A stretch of 64,000 nucleotides of DNA. Origin: Microbulbifer hainanensis (GTDB taxonomy: Bacteria > Pseudomonadota > Gammaproteobacteria > Pseudomonadales > Cellvibrionaceae). The stretch spans positions 248,001 to 312,000 of the forward strand of contig NZ_JACZCR010000003.1 in the NCBI RefSeq assembly GCF_014904735.1, in the 5' to 3' direction. Numbering within the stretch: the first letter of the stretch is position 1; each line of letters starts with the position of its first letter. The notes below the pieces were generated by a model. That model was not told the origin of the DNA. It did not search any database and saw nothing but the letters and a program-made list of their open reading frames with translations. Below are positions 29,519 to 38,254 of this stretch, piece by piece. Made by a program: the position numbers and the translations under genes.

Positions 29519-29923
29519 TCAGAACTTTGCGCTCCGCACTCGGCCATCGAAATGCAGGCAGTCGTTGACGCGCTGTCGCTGCACCGGCGACAGCTCGGAA
29601 GGTGGGAAATAGGCCAGCTCGGAGTGTTCGTCGGAGAGCGTGATTTCCCGCGAATCGGTGAAGTGGGCACGAAAGATGAAAACGTGGGAATTGTAGACCC
29701 GGTGATAATAGATACCGCTCAGATACTCGATGCGCACGTCCCGGCCGAGCTCCTCGCGACACTCCCGCAGCAGCGCCTCGTGCACCGTCTCGCCGGCGTC
29801 GAGTGCGCCACCAGGCAATCCCCAGTTCCGATCCGCGTAGGTGGCGCGCAGTTGCAATACCTCACCGACCTCGTTAGTGATCACCGCGTGGGCACTGAGG
29901 CGGTAGGTGTCTTCAAATCCCAC
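29519..29923 (-). CDS. Nudix hydrolase
   Basis: 134 residues from GTG 29923, chosen because AGAGG sits 7 bases before it and the domain begins at once (GFEDTYRLSAHAVI). The Nudix box G-x5-E-x7-REx2EEL is intact (GALDAGETVHEALL, then RECREELG). The substrate, some nucleoside diphosphate derivative, is unknown. The ribosome-binding site lies inside the end of the MITE-like element at 29926-30175, so translation now depends on inserted sequence; an open frame continues upstream through the element but looks spurious. Confidence 0.85.
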   Translation of the reverse strand: MGFEDTYRLSAHAVITNEVGEVLQLRATYADRNWGLPGGALDAGETVHEALLRECREELGRDVRIEYLSGIYYHRVYNSHVFIFRAHFTDSREITLSDEHSELAYFPPSELSPVQRQRVNDCLHFDGRVRSAKF

Positions 29924-29925
29924 GG

Positions 29926-30175
29926 GGGAACCTCTGCTTAAGTCCGTTATGTCTCTGCGGCCCCTGAAGGCTGCAGATGTCAGGCGCAGTTCGCCGCGAA
30001 TGGCAGCAGCCCTTTGCAAGAGCTGCAACGCGGCAGCTGCGGCCTTCAGGGGCCGCCCGTAGGGGCTTGCCCGCGTTGCGACTTCTTGAAAGGTCTCGAC
30101 ATTCCTGCGAAGGCGCGCCTTGAATGTGAGCCGCCCTGAAAGCCAGAGGCATCACGGACTTATTCAGAGTTTCCC
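29926..30175. mobile_element. MITE-like element, 250 bp, with 32-bp terminal inverted repeats
   Basis: The ends (29926-29957 and 30144-30175) match as inverted repeats at 27 of 32 positions, sharing GGGAA, CTCTG, TAAGTCCGT, ATG and CTCTG. An inner 20-bp inverted repeat with one mismatch lies at 29957-29976 and 30037-30056, so the transcript would fold strongly. No transposase is encoded. The end sequence resembles IS5-family termini (GAATAAGTCC-like); that family link is inferred. No clear target duplication was found. The element lies exactly between the phospholipase stop codon and the Nudix start. Confidence 0.75.
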
Positions 30176-31326
30176 TAAAATCCCTGCGCCAGCTCAAATC
30201 CGATTCCCAATGTCTGCACCGATTCATCGTAGTCAATCAGGCTCTCGCCGTAGCCGTTGAAGTATTTCACGTAGCCGCGCACCCGGTTGCCGATGGGGAA
30301 GCCCCAGCGCAACTCTACCGCACCGCGATTCTTTGACTGCAGGTTGTTGCGCAGCATTATCGAGAGTTTGTGGCCCGCTCCGCGGTATCCGCCGGTGAAC
30401 TCGAAGTGACCGAGGTAGTCCTCGATATCCGGGTTGTCGTCTTCCTCCTCGCTCTCGGGGATACGATACCAGGGCTTGAAGGAGAAAAAGTAGTTGTCGC
30501 GCTCGAAAATGAAGTTGCTATAGATGCGATTCCAGCTGCGGGACAGGGGTTCGCTGCGGCCATTGGACTGGTGGTTGATCGCCAGCTGGTTGGCCACATT
30601 GTTAAAGCCGAACAGGGTCCAGTCGTTGAGCCAGGTCATGATCAGTTCCGGCTCGTGATTGGTCTCGCGGAACGGCGACGAGTCATCGGAGTTATACGCC
30701 TGCCAGAAGCTGCGGTTGGTGTAGGCCACGCTCATGAAGGATGCCTTGCCGAGAAACCCGCGCCATACGGGCACCTGCACCGATAACTGGAACTGAACTT
30801 CGACGGGATCCAGGGCAACGGGCTCCCCGACGGCGTTAAAATCCTCCAGTCCAGCCTTGTTCGGCGACGGGTTGTAGACCACCGGCAGCAGGTAATTGGT
30901 CTTGTGGGAAGCGAGAGTAAAGGGATTGTTGGCCGCATCGCGGATTGCCTGCGCTCGCTCACTGATCTGCGGCTCGTCCGCTGCGAGCGGTTCTTCTGGC
31001 GGCTGGGACACTGTGCCGAATACTGGTCGCGGCTCCCGCTCCGAAGGGGGCACGCGGACCTGGTCGACACAGAAGCGGCGCATTTCCTCGAGGGTGATAC
31101 TGGCTGGGGCCACCAGCAGCTGCTCCCGGAGACAGATTTCCTCCTGCTGCTCCAGCGTGAGCTCCGGATTGACGCCAGGAATGGTGCCGTCCCCGTCGGA
31201 CTCCTCCTGAACCGTCTCTACTTGCTCGGGGGATTCCGGGGCCACCTCTTCCGCGAGGCACGGTGCCGCAGCAAGCAGCAAATTGAGTACAAAACCGGAG
31301 TAACGAAAGGAATTGCGGCGCAACAA
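30175..31326 (-). CDS. pldA: Outer-membrane phospholipase A
   Basis: 383 residues, starting at TTG 31326 with GGGGG 7 bases upstream; the leader RYSGFVLNLLLAAAPCLA is a signal peptide. OMPLA is a dimeric beta-barrel that hydrolyses phospholipids reaching the outer leaflet. The catalytic residues are present as NHQSNGR (His252, Ser254) and Asn266, spaced as in E. coli (His142, Ser144, Asn156). The barrel begins near residue 145 (NYLLPVVYNPSPNK). An unusual acidic segment of about 110 residues with three cysteines (CLREQ, CVDQV, and one in the leader) precedes it. The stop codon touches the MITE-like end. Confidence 0.93.
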   Translation of the reverse strand: MLRRNSFRYSGFVLNLLLAAAPCLAEEVAPESPEQVETVQEESDGDGTIPGVNPELTLEQQEEICLREQLLVAPASITLEEMRRFCVDQVRVPPSEREPRPVFGTVSQPPEEPLAADEPQISERAQAIRDAANNPFTLASHKTNYLLPVVYNPSPNKAGLEDFNAVGEPVALDPVEVQFQLSVQVPVWRGFLGKASFMSVAYTNRSFWQAYNSDDSSPFRETNHEPELIMTWLNDWTLFGFNNVANQLAINHQSNGRSEPLSRSWNRIYSNFIFERDNYFFSFKPWYRIPESEEEDDNPDIEDYLGHFEFTGGYRGAGHKLSIMLRNNLQSKNRGAVELRWGFPIGNRVRGYVKYFNGYGESLIDYDESVQTLGIGFELAQGF

Positions 31327-31446
31327 AGGTCTTCCCCCTGACTGGATACATCAAACGCGTCGCAAGCTTACACCGGAAGGCGCTGAATTGCTCAGGGAGA
31401 GTTCACCAGCTGACAGGGGATGAGGCAGTGCGGGGGCCCGTCGAAC

Positions 31447-32169
31447 CTAGACGAGTCCCGAAAGCTGTGGGGACCATTCCAGATCGCGCAATCTGACTTG
31501 CCAGAGGCGACCAGTACTGGAAGGCCAGTCGTATCCGACCAACAGCCCGCGGCCATCCACATAACAGTGGGCGTCCCGCTCGGCTTCATCGCCCTGGTAA
31601 ATGAATCCGGTCACCTCTGCGCCCAGGTCGTGTGCCCCCTGGGTGGCGGAGTCGCCGGCCATCAGACGCGCGCTGCGGTAGCTGATGCGCGGGGCAAGCA
31701 GTTTGCCACGCTGGGAAGGGTCGACGATATCCGGCGAGATGACTTCGAGCCCACCCGGATACTGTTGTAGTTTGAGCAGCAACGGCCCCATGAAAATCCG
31801 CATCAGCGGAAACAACAGGCGCCCGCGACCTTCGATATTGGACTCCTGCGGCCCATTGGGACCGCTCCAGTGAGCCTCAATACTGTCGCCGATCTGCGGT
31901 GCACGGTTTTCTGCGGCCAGCAGGCGGTAATGCGCGTGGACTTCATCCACTTCATCGCGCCAGCAGACGCGACACTCACTGACCAATCCATCACTGAGTA
32001 GTGCGCCCACCTCCATGCCAAATCCGCGCTCGCCGACCAGACGCTGACTCAAAAGGATACGGCGGCCATCATCGTCGTTACCGAGCTGCCAGTGATCCTG
32101 TACCGGCATTTCTCGACCATCACAGCAGTAGTAGTAACGCCCCTGCGCCAAAGTGGAGCTCAATCGCAT
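31447..32169 (-). CDS. Hypothetical protein, 240 residues
   Basis: Start at ATG 32169, 8 bases after a strong GGGAGGA. The protein opens MRLSSTLAQGRYYYCCDGREM and is a soluble, beta-rich sequence (GRRILLSQRLVGERGFGMEV, VHAHYRLLAAE, WQVRLRDLEWSP). No signal peptide, helix or catalytic motif was recognised. It is about 120 bp upstream of pldA on the same strand, and the two could be co-transcribed. I cannot name its family. Confidence 0.65.
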   Translation of the reverse strand: MRLSSTLAQGRYYYCCDGREMPVQDHWQLGNDDDGRRILLSQRLVGERGFGMEVGALLSDGLVSECRVCWRDEVDEVHAHYRLLAAENRAPQIGDSIEAHWSGPNGPQESNIEGRGRLLFPLMRIFMGPLLLKLQQYPGGLEVISPDIVDPSQRGKLLAPRISYRSARLMAGDSATQGAHDLGAEVTGFIYQGDEAERDAHCYVDGRGLLVGYDWPSSTGRLWQVRLRDLEWSPQLSGLV

Positions 32170-32367
32170 GGCCAAATTCCTCCCTGTCTCGCCCACGCAC
32201 AATTTTGATGCACGACTTGACGCTAAACATCAAATCCAACGCTGCAGAAAGTATTGCACAGGGAAGGCTTACCTGCGCTCGCAATGACGCCAGGATAAAC
32301 CGTGGAACAGAAAGGATTTTCGCAGAAAAAACAGCGGGAATATTCCGGCACCCCCGCTGATTTTCAC

Positions 32368-32865
32368 TTACAGGTAACGCTGCCAGAAATGGGCCTGGCC
32401 CATTTCCTCATCGAGGGTGTAGGGCTTGAAACCGGACTTGCGATAGGCGACCTGTGCGGGCAGGTTTTTTTCCAATACTTCCATTGTCAGCTTGCAACAT
32501 CCGCGGCTCTTCGCTTCGCGTGCGACCAGGTCGAGCATGGCACCGCAGACACCGGCGCCGCGGGCCTTCGCACTGACAACCACATCGTGAATATTGACCA
32601 GCGGCTGGCAGACGAAAGTGGAAAACCCCATAAAGCAGTTCACCAGCCCCAGGGCCTCCTCGCCGCGGTAGGCCAGCACGCTGAAGGCACCGGGAAACTC
32701 TGCCAGCTTACTCACCAGCTGAGCGCGACAGGTTTCCGACAGGGGCTCACCGCCGCCAAAAGGATCGCGCGAATATTCCTCCATCAGCGCGACAATATCC
32801 CGTCCGTGGCGGGCATCGCGATAATCGGCAATCACCGTTGTCAGTGCGGCTGTGATTTCGTTCAT
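32368..32865 (-). CDS. GNAT family N-acetyltransferase
   Basis: 165 residues. The acetyl-CoA motif A region is VVVSAKARGAGVCGAMLDLV, with the R/Q-x-x-G-x-G/A pattern, preceded by NIHDVVV and followed by MEVLEKNLPAQVAYRKSGF (motif B). The substrate is unknown. Cytoplasmic. The gene stands between two unknown genes and seems monocistronic. Confidence 0.88.
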   Translation of the reverse strand: MNEITAALTTVIADYRDARHGRDIVALMEEYSRDPFGGGEPLSETCRAQLVSKLAEFPGAFSVLAYRGEEALGLVNCFMGFSTFVCQPLVNIHDVVVSAKARGAGVCGAMLDLVAREAKSRGCCKLTMEVLEKNLPAQVAYRKSGFKPYTLDEEMGQAHFWQRYL

Positions 32866-32966
32866 CTCGACTCCAGAAAATAACTATATCGACAAGTAAC
32901 TATCTCGAATTGCGTGTATGCGGGAAAGGGGCATCGTCGGGAAATTGTCGGGCGGCAAGCACGCAA

Positions 32967-33164
32967 TCAGTTTTCGCCACCGATCTCCCCATTGTTACCA
33001 ATATCACCCTTGCCGCCGTTGCCGATGGTGCCGAAGCGCCGCAAGTAATTGCGCACACGCGTGCGCTGGGCCCGCAGCCAGGCCACGCGCGCCCGGTGGC
33101 GATGAAGCGGGCTGCTGCGATAGGTGCGGCGGCGGCGCGAAGGCCGGCGGGTTCTTCTAGCCAT
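32967..33164 (-). CDS. Arg-rich / Gly-Asn-rich small protein
   Basis: 65 residues from ATG 33164 (GTG 33173 is an alternative). The N-terminal half is extremely basic (ARRTRRPSRRRRTYRSS, then RHRARVAWLRAQRTRVRNYL). The C-terminal 22 residues are a Gly/Asn repeat (GTIGNGGKGDIGNNGEIGG). Such composition could bind nucleic acid or be a fortuitous frame in GC-rich DNA. The ribosome-binding site is weak. I rate existence as uncertain. Confidence 0.4.
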   Translation of the reverse strand: MARRTRRPSRRRRTYRSSPLHRHRARVAWLRAQRTRVRNYLRRFGTIGNGGKGDIGNNGEIGGEN

Positions 33165-33395
33165 GGATTCCACTCATCATTTGAGGATGCCGACCACCCC
33201 GCGTCCGGCATCGGAATTGTGCGCCGCAGGTTACCAGATCGCGGTGACGCTTTCAGTGATCGCGCGGGGCTACCCCGGCTTCAGCGCCGATGGTTCTAGA
33301 CCGCGAGTAGGTCCGTCTTCATCACCAGTGCCTGAAGCTTGGCCGGACCGGGTAAAGCCGCTATGCTCCACCATGGACAGTCAGTCATTTTGGGA

Positions 33396-34058
33396 ATGCC
33401 ATTGCGCCCGCTAGATCATTTATTAAAGAACAACCGGCAGTGGTCCCTTGCGACCCGCAAGGAACAGCCGAATTTCTTCCTCCAGCTGTCGGAACAGCAA
33501 TCTCCGGCTTATTTGTGGATTGGCTGCGCCGACAGCCGCGTACCGGCCAATGAGATCGTCGGCCTGTTGCCCGGTGAGCTGTTCGTCCACCGCAATGTGG
33601 CCAATGTGGTGGTACACACGGATCTCAACTGTCTGTCGGTATTGCAATACGCGGTGGAAATTCTCAAGGTCCGGCACATCATCGTCTGCGGCCATTACGG
33701 TTGCGGTGGTGTGCAGGCGGCACTGGAAAACCAGCAGCTGGGTCTGATCGACAACTGGCTGCGCCATATCCAGGATGTGCGTGACAAACACCACACCCTG
33801 ATCGACCTGTTCCAGCAAAAAGAGCGTATCGATTTGCTGTGCGAGCTCAATGTCCTCGAGCAGGTCATTCACGTGTGCCAGACCACCATCGTGCGCGACG
33901 CCTGGCGCTCGGGACAGCAGCTCTCTGTCAACGGCTGGGTCTACGGCCTCAAGGACGGGCTGGTGCACGATCTGGGCATTTCCATTACCGGCCCGCAGGA
34001 AATCGCCGAGATCTATCACAGCGCGCTCACCAACATCGCCCAGCGCGATGCCGAATAG
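33396..34058 (+). CDS. can: Beta-carbonic anhydrase
   Basis: 220 residues from ATG 33396, where family proteins begin (PLRPLDHLLKNNRQWS); longer in-frame starts at 33339 and 33363 are less likely. The enzyme interconverts carbon dioxide and bicarbonate. Zinc ligands and the Asp-Arg dyad are seen in IGCADSRVPANE and CGHYGCGGVQAALE. The C-terminal LSVNGWVYGLKDGLVHDLG block is conserved with E. coli Can. It probably forms a cytoplasmic oligomer. A terminator follows. Confidence 0.95.
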   Translation: MPLRPLDHLLKNNRQWSLATRKEQPNFFLQLSEQQSPAYLWIGCADSRVPANEIVGLLPGELFVHRNVANVVVHTDLNCLSVLQYAVEILKVRHIIVCGHYGCGGVQAALENQQLGLIDNWLRHIQDVRDKHHTLIDLFQQKERIDLLCELNVLEQVIHVCQTTIVRDAWRSGQQLSVNGWVYGLKDGLVHDLGISITGPQEIAEIYHSALTNIAQRDAE

Positions 34059-34128
34059 CGCCCCAGCGACAGCTTCTAGCAGACTTCCACCGCTATTTTT
34101 TTTACACTCCCCATCCAGTGAATAATGA

Positions 34129-34148
34129 CCCGGCTGCGGCCGGGTTTT
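34129..34148 (+). terminator. Intrinsic terminator after carbonic anhydrase
   Basis: CCCGGC/GCCGGG stem (34129-34134, 34139-34144) with a 4-nt loop and TTTT, 20 bp upstream of the rubredoxin gene. Confidence 0.75.
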
Positions 34149-34170
34149 CTATAGATTTTCGGGGGAGCAC

Positions 34171-35847
34171 ATGGCGGAATACCGCGTTTGGGAATGCCAG
34201 ATCTGTGGCTGGATATACGATGAGGCAAAAGGCTGGCCGGAAGACGGTATAGCGCCCGGTACCCGCTGGGAAGATATCCCCGACGACTGGAGCTGCCCCG
34301 AGTGCGGCGCCGCCAAAGAAGATTTCGATATGCTCGCGGTGGCCCCCGCCGCAGCTACCGCTGAATCACCGACGGTTCGCGCCCCGGTCGCCGCCGGCAG
34401 CACCCCGGCGACCTCAGCACAGCCGATCGAAACTGCCACCGGTAACCGCATCTGGGAGTGCATGGTGTGCGGCTGGGTCTACGACGAATCCAAGGGCTGG
34501 CCGGAGGACGGCATCGCACCGGGCACCCGATGGGAGGATATTCCCGAGGACTGGTGTTGCCCACAGTGCGGCGTCGGCAAGGACGAGTTCGATATGGTGT
34601 TGGTCAAAGCACCGGAACCGGCGGCCGGTGAAACCGCGCCGTCGAGCACTGTAAATACCGAAGTGGAGCCGCTGGTGATCATCGGTACCGGCCTCGCCGG
34701 TTACAACCTGGCCCGCGAATTCCGCAAGCTCGACAAAACCACACCGCTGGTCATGATCACTGGCGACGACGGCACCTACTATTCCAAGCCACTACTGTCC
34801 GCCTCGCTTGCCCACGGCAAAACCCCGCAACAGCTTTCTGGTGCCACTGCCGAGGAGATGGCGAAGGAGCTGAATGCGGAAATACTGGTGCATACCCGGG
34901 TCACCGGTATCGATGCCCCCACCAGAGCCCTGACACTGATCCCGGACAACGGCAGCCACAGTGCCACACTGCATTATGGCAAGCTGGTACTCGCCACCGG
35001 TGCCGGCTGCCAGCCCCTCCCCAACATCGACGGCGACGGTCACGCGCGCCTGTACCGGGTCAACAGCCTCAACGACTACCACCGCTTCCGCACCGCGTTG
35101 GTCGGCCGCCGCCGGGTACTCCTGATGGGGGGCGGACTGATCGGCTGCGAATTCGCCAATGATCTGATCCAGGCCGGCTTTACGGTCGATGTGGTTGATC
35201 CGCTCGACTGGCCGCTGGCCAGCCTGCTGCCGGAAGCGGCCGGACGCGACCTGCAGCGCACACTGGAGAGCGCCGGGGTGCGCTTCCACGGCAACAGTCG
35301 GGTTACCCGACTCACCCGCAAAGGTCAGGGGGTTAGCGCCGAACTGTCCAGCGGTGAAAGCCTCGAGGCGGACATCGCGCTCGCCGCCCTGGGACTGCAG
35401 GCGAATACCGGCCTGGCCGAGGCCGCCGGACTGCAGATCAACCGGGGCATCGCCGTGAACCGGCAGCTGCAGAGCAGCGACGCCAACATCTATGCACTCG
35501 GCGACTGCGCCGAGGTGGATGGCCACCAACTCTATTTCGTGGCACCACTGATAGCCTGCGCCCGCGTCCTGGCCAAAACCCTGACCGGCGAGCCGACGTC
35601 GGTCAACTATGGCGCCATCCCGGTCGCCGTCAAAACCACCCTGCGCCCGACCACCGTGTGCCCGCCGAGGGCCGGCGCCGAGGGCGAGTGGCATATCGAA
35701 TCCGCCACCGACGGTGTGCGGGCAGAGTTTCGCGGTGCCAGCGGTCAGTTGCTGGGCTTTGCCCTGACCGGCGCCGCCATCGCCGCCCGGGATACCCTGG
35801 CCGCCGAGTGCGCGCCACTGATGGATAGCGCTGCCACCAGCGACTGA
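34171..35847 (+). CDS. Tandem rubredoxin fused to NAD(P)H:rubredoxin reductase
   Basis: 558 residues. Two rubredoxin domains come first: Cys9, Cys12, Cys42, Cys45 and Cys97, Cys100, Cys130, Cys133, each with CxxCG and CPxCG knuckles, joined by an Ala/Pro/Thr-rich linker (about 57-90). From about residue 166 follows an FAD/NAD(P)-dependent reductase with VIIGTGLAG, the NAD motif LLMGGGLIG, and [10 protein letters not shown] near the FAD ribityl site. Normally rubredoxin and its reductase are separate. The fusion should move electrons from NAD(P)H through FAD to iron centres in one chain, for an alkane hydroxylase or for oxygen or peroxide reduction; the terminal acceptor is not encoded nearby. 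The domains are certain, the partner is not. Confidence 0.93.
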   Translation: MAEYRVWECQICGWIYDEAKGWPEDGIAPGTRWEDIPDDWSCPECGAAKEDFDMLAVAPAAATAESPTVRAPVAAGSTPATSAQPIETATGNRIWECMVCGWVYDESKGWPEDGIAPGTRWEDIPEDWCCPQCGVGKDEFDMVLVKAPEPAAGETAPSSTVNTEVEPLVIIGTGLAGYNLAREFRKLDKTTPLVMITGDDGTYYSKPLLSASLAHGKTPQQLSGATAEEMAKELNAEILVHTRVTGIDAPTRALTLIPDNGSHSATLHYGKLVLATGAGCQPLPNIDGDGHARLYRVNSLNDYHRFRTALVGRRRVLLMGGGLIGCEFANDLIQAGFTVDVVDPLDWPLASLLPEAAGRDLQRTLESAGVRFHGNSRVTRLTRKGQGVSAELSSGESLEADIALAALGLQANTGLAEAAGLQINRGIAVNRQLQSSDANIYALGDCAEVDGHQLYFVAPLIACARVLAKTLTGEPTSVNYGAIPVAVKTTLRPTTVCPPRAGAEGEWHIESATDGVRAEFRGASGQLLGFALTGAAIAARDTLAAECAPLMDSAATSD

Positions 35848-35947
35848 GCCCCCACTGCCGGGAGAACTGCGGTAAAACGCGCAATGTCGGCGCTTTTACC
35901 GTAGAATGGCCGCCAGCTTGAAATTTGCACAAAAATTAAACGACGGT

Positions 35948-36460
35948 ATGAGTACAGACAGCACCCAGGCACTTTCCCCCGCCGCCCAGCAGAGCCGCGC
36001 CCTGCGCGACACCCTGGGCCAGTTCGCCACCGGCGTCACCGTGGTCACCACCCGCGATGCCGCCGGCCAGCCCGTGGGTATGACTGTCAACAGCTTTAAT
36101 TCCGTCTCGCTGGATCCGGCACTGGTGCTGTGGAGTATCGACAAGCAGTCCCTCGGCTACACAGCCTTTACCGCTCAGGAGCACTTCGCCGTACACGTGC
36201 TGAAAGCGGACCAGCAACACATTTCCAACCTGTTTGCCGGCCGCGGTGCAGACAAGTTCGGCCAGGTGCACTGGCAAGCCGGCTCCAACGACATTCCCCA
36301 ACTGGATGACTGCGCCGCGTATTTCCACTGCCGTCTGGCGCAGTGTATCGATGGCGGTGACCACACCATCCTGCTGGGCGAAGTCCTGGAATTCACCGCC
36401 AACGGCGGCGAGCCGCTGCTGTTTCACCGCGGTCGCTACCGGGCCCTGGCGGGGGATTGA
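35948..36460 (+). CDS. Flavin reductase family protein
   Basis: 170 residues from ATG 35948. The flavin reductase-like split-barrel is recognised by LRDTLGQFATGVTVVTT, GMTVNSFNSVSLDPALVLWSI and the DHTILLGEV strand. Such proteins reduce free FMN or FAD for two-component monooxygenases or bind flavin themselves. It lies 100 bp after the rubredoxin-reductase gene on the same strand, which may point to a shared oxidative pathway, but no monooxygenase is in the window. Confidence 0.9.
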   Translation: MSTDSTQALSPAAQQSRALRDTLGQFATGVTVVTTRDAAGQPVGMTVNSFNSVSLDPALVLWSIDKQSLGYTAFTAQEHFAVHVLKADQQHISNLFAGRGADKFGQVHWQAGSNDIPQLDDCAAYFHCRLAQCIDGGDHTILLGEVLEFTANGGEPLLFHRGRYRALAGD

Positions 36461-36630
36461 TCCCCTGGGCAGGGCCGGAACCCATGCGACAAAATCACTG
36501 GTCGCACTGTCATACCCGCGTCATACTTCGTCTAGATACTGTCGACTAACCGTTCCGGTAACTGAAGCTGGAAACCAGTCCCAACTCAAGCAGACGGGCG
36601 CGCCACGGCACTCCCGCAAGGTCGGTCAAG

Positions 36631-37407
36631 ATGCAAACACCCGGCTCCCTCTTCTGTTTCGCCCATCGCGGCTACCGTCAGCGAGCCTCCGAAAACACCC
36701 TTCAGGCCATCGAGCATGCGCTCGAATTCGATGTGGACGGTATCGAGATCGATATCTGGAATGTCGGCGGGCAATTACTGGTCCAGCACGACCGCCGCCT
36801 CGGCCGCCTGATAGCCGGCAGCGAACTCCTCACCGACATGTGTCCCGAGGCGCTGCGCGCCAGACTGCTGCCCTGCGGCGGACACGTACCGACGCTGCGC
36901 GAAGTGCTGGAACTGGTGGGCAACAATGTGCAGCTCAATATCGAACTTAAGGGTCCCAACTGCGCTGCTCTGGTAGCGCGGGAACTGGAATCCTATGTGC
37001 GCGACAGCGGCTCCGGGTTCGAGCAGTACCTGGTCTCCTCGTTCGATCACCGACAGATCTACGAGTGCCTGCAGCTGGTACCGGAAGTACGTCGCGGCGC
37101 CTTGCTCGCAGGCATTCCGCTCGACCTGGCGGCCTGCGCCGAACCGCTAAAGGCCTACTCGTTGCACCTGAGCCTGGATTTTGTGGATGCGGACCTGATC
37201 GCCGACGGCAAGCGCCGCGGACTCAGGAACTATGTGTTCACCGTCAACCACTCTGACGACCTGCACCTTGTCGCGGCCATGGGTGCCGATGGCGTTTTTA
37301 CCGACGAACCACAACTGGTGATGGACTACAACGCCGCCAAGACTGCCAGTGTGCTGCTGCATCAGCATGTGCAGGAGAGCGATTCAGACCTGCCGCAAGC
37401 CCCCTGA
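36631..37407 (+). CDS. Glycerophosphodiester phosphodiesterase
   Basis: 258 residues, GDPD-family TIM barrel. The active-site sequence AHRGYRQRASENT (His, Arg, Glu, Asn) is followed by GIEIDIWN with metal-binding acids and by VQHDRRLGR with the second catalytic histidine; LNIELKGPN supplies another Glu/Lys pair. It should release glycerol 3-phosphate from glycerophosphodiesters, salvaging products of phospholipases such as PldA. No signal peptide, so it acts in the cytoplasm. Confidence 0.92.
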   Translation: MQTPGSLFCFAHRGYRQRASENTLQAIEHALEFDVDGIEIDIWNVGGQLLVQHDRRLGRLIAGSELLTDMCPEALRARLLPCGGHVPTLREVLELVGNNVQLNIELKGPNCAALVARELESYVRDSGSGFEQYLVSSFDHRQIYECLQLVPEVRRGALLAGIPLDLAACAEPLKAYSLHLSLDFVDADLIADGKRRGLRNYVFTVNHSDDLHLVAAMGADGVFTDEPQLVMDYNAAKTASVLLHQHVQESDSDLPQAP

Positions 37408-37425
37408 GCGTCTTTCAACAAGCCC

Positions 37426-37459
37426 AAAAAAACCGGCGCAAATTGCGCCGGTTTTTTTA
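37426..37459. terminator. Bidirectional intrinsic terminator
   Basis: CCGGCGC/GCGCCGG stem flanked by seven A on the left and seven T on the right, between convergent genes. It should work in both directions. Confidence 0.9.
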
Positions 37460-37477
37460 GCACTCTAAGTGCTCCCG

Positions 37478-37993
37478 TCAACTCCAGGTTAGCGGCGCCG
37501 GGCCCTGATAGACAAAGCGCGGGCGCTGATTGCGGCCCGGTACCTTTCCGTATTCATCGGTAAACACATTCACGTTCGGATTCGCGCGTACGAACAGGTC
37601 GATGGTGTAACGCATACAGGTCGTACAGCAATCAATCTCAGAAATGATTAGCGCTGTTTTAACGTTCTCGATATAGCCCGGCGATGCATAGAGGAAATTG
37701 ATCAGCCGCGGCTCCGTGTGATACTGGCCCATGCCACCGCAGGCGTAGACCCGCAGCGCGGGACTCACATCGGGCACGAGCGGAAAGCCTGCCGCCGCCA
37801 GGTTCGCATGCTCTCCAGCCGACAGCGAACGCGCACTGGAATAGGCGTAGAGAAACAGCTCTGTACCGTCGTGACGGGTGATATTCAGTACACAGGCATT
37901 GCGCCCATTTGGATTCTTCCCTGCACCGATATGGGCATTCAGAGCATTGCGAAATGACCGAATGCAAAATTCGGCCTGATCTTCACTCAGCAT
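37478..37993 (-). CDS. Free-standing deaminase-fold protein (HxE...CxxC)
   Basis: 171 residues, ATG 37993 with a perfect AAGGAG 7 bases upstream. The zinc-deaminase signature is present: HTE (His92, Glu94) followed by a helix (PRLINFLY), then SEIDCCTTC (Cys123, Cys126) starting the next helix. The usual proline before the first cysteine is replaced by Cys122. The spacing resembles the toxin/nucleic-acid deaminase branch of the cytidine deaminase superfamily more than nucleoside salvage enzymes. It has no signal peptide, secretion domain or obvious immunity neighbour. Substrate unknown; it could act on free bases, nucleotides, DNA or RNA. Family placement is inferred from motifs alone. Confidence 0.7.
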   Translation of the reverse strand: MLSEDQAEFCIRSFRNALNAHIGAGKNPNGRNACVLNITRHDGTELFLYAYSSARSLSAGEHANLAAAGFPLVPDVSPALRVYACGGMGQYHTEPRLINFLYASPGYIENVKTALIISEIDCCTTCMRYTIDLFVRANPNVNVFTDEYGKVPGRNQRPRFVYQGPAPLTWS

Positions 37994-38198
37994 TGCGTCT
38001 CTCCTTAGACTTTTTTACGCCGCGGACCACCATGGCAACCGTTACTTTTCCAATTTATTGGAAGGCCTTTATAGGCAATTTCCAGCGATTGCGTCAATCG
38101 CTGCTGATACCGGCAAACACTGCGGTATCGATAGCGGAATTTCATCGATGAGCACTCGGCGAAAAGCGATTTGCGGCGCATTTTCCGATTCTGCGCAC

Positions 38199-38231
38199 AA
38201 AAAAAACGGCGCCTGTGGCGCCGGTTTTTTT
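38199..38231 (-). terminator. Intrinsic terminator after the TonB-dependent receptor
   Basis: CGGCGCC/GGCGCCG stem (38207-38213, 38217-38223) with eight A on the left, giving a T run on the minus strand, and eight T on the right. It ends the receptor transcript from 38255 and could act in both directions. Confidence 0.85.
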
Positions 38232-38254
38232 TACAACTCAGGGACAATCGGCAA

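Noticed and set aside
29924-30028. N-terminal extension of the Nudix protein
   Set aside because: It would be encoded by the MITE-like element; GTG 29923 has a good Shine-Dalgarno and begins the domain.
32910-33299. 129-codon plus-strand frame
   Set aside because: Ala/Arg-rich translation typical of a shadow frame; start lacks a ribosome-binding site.
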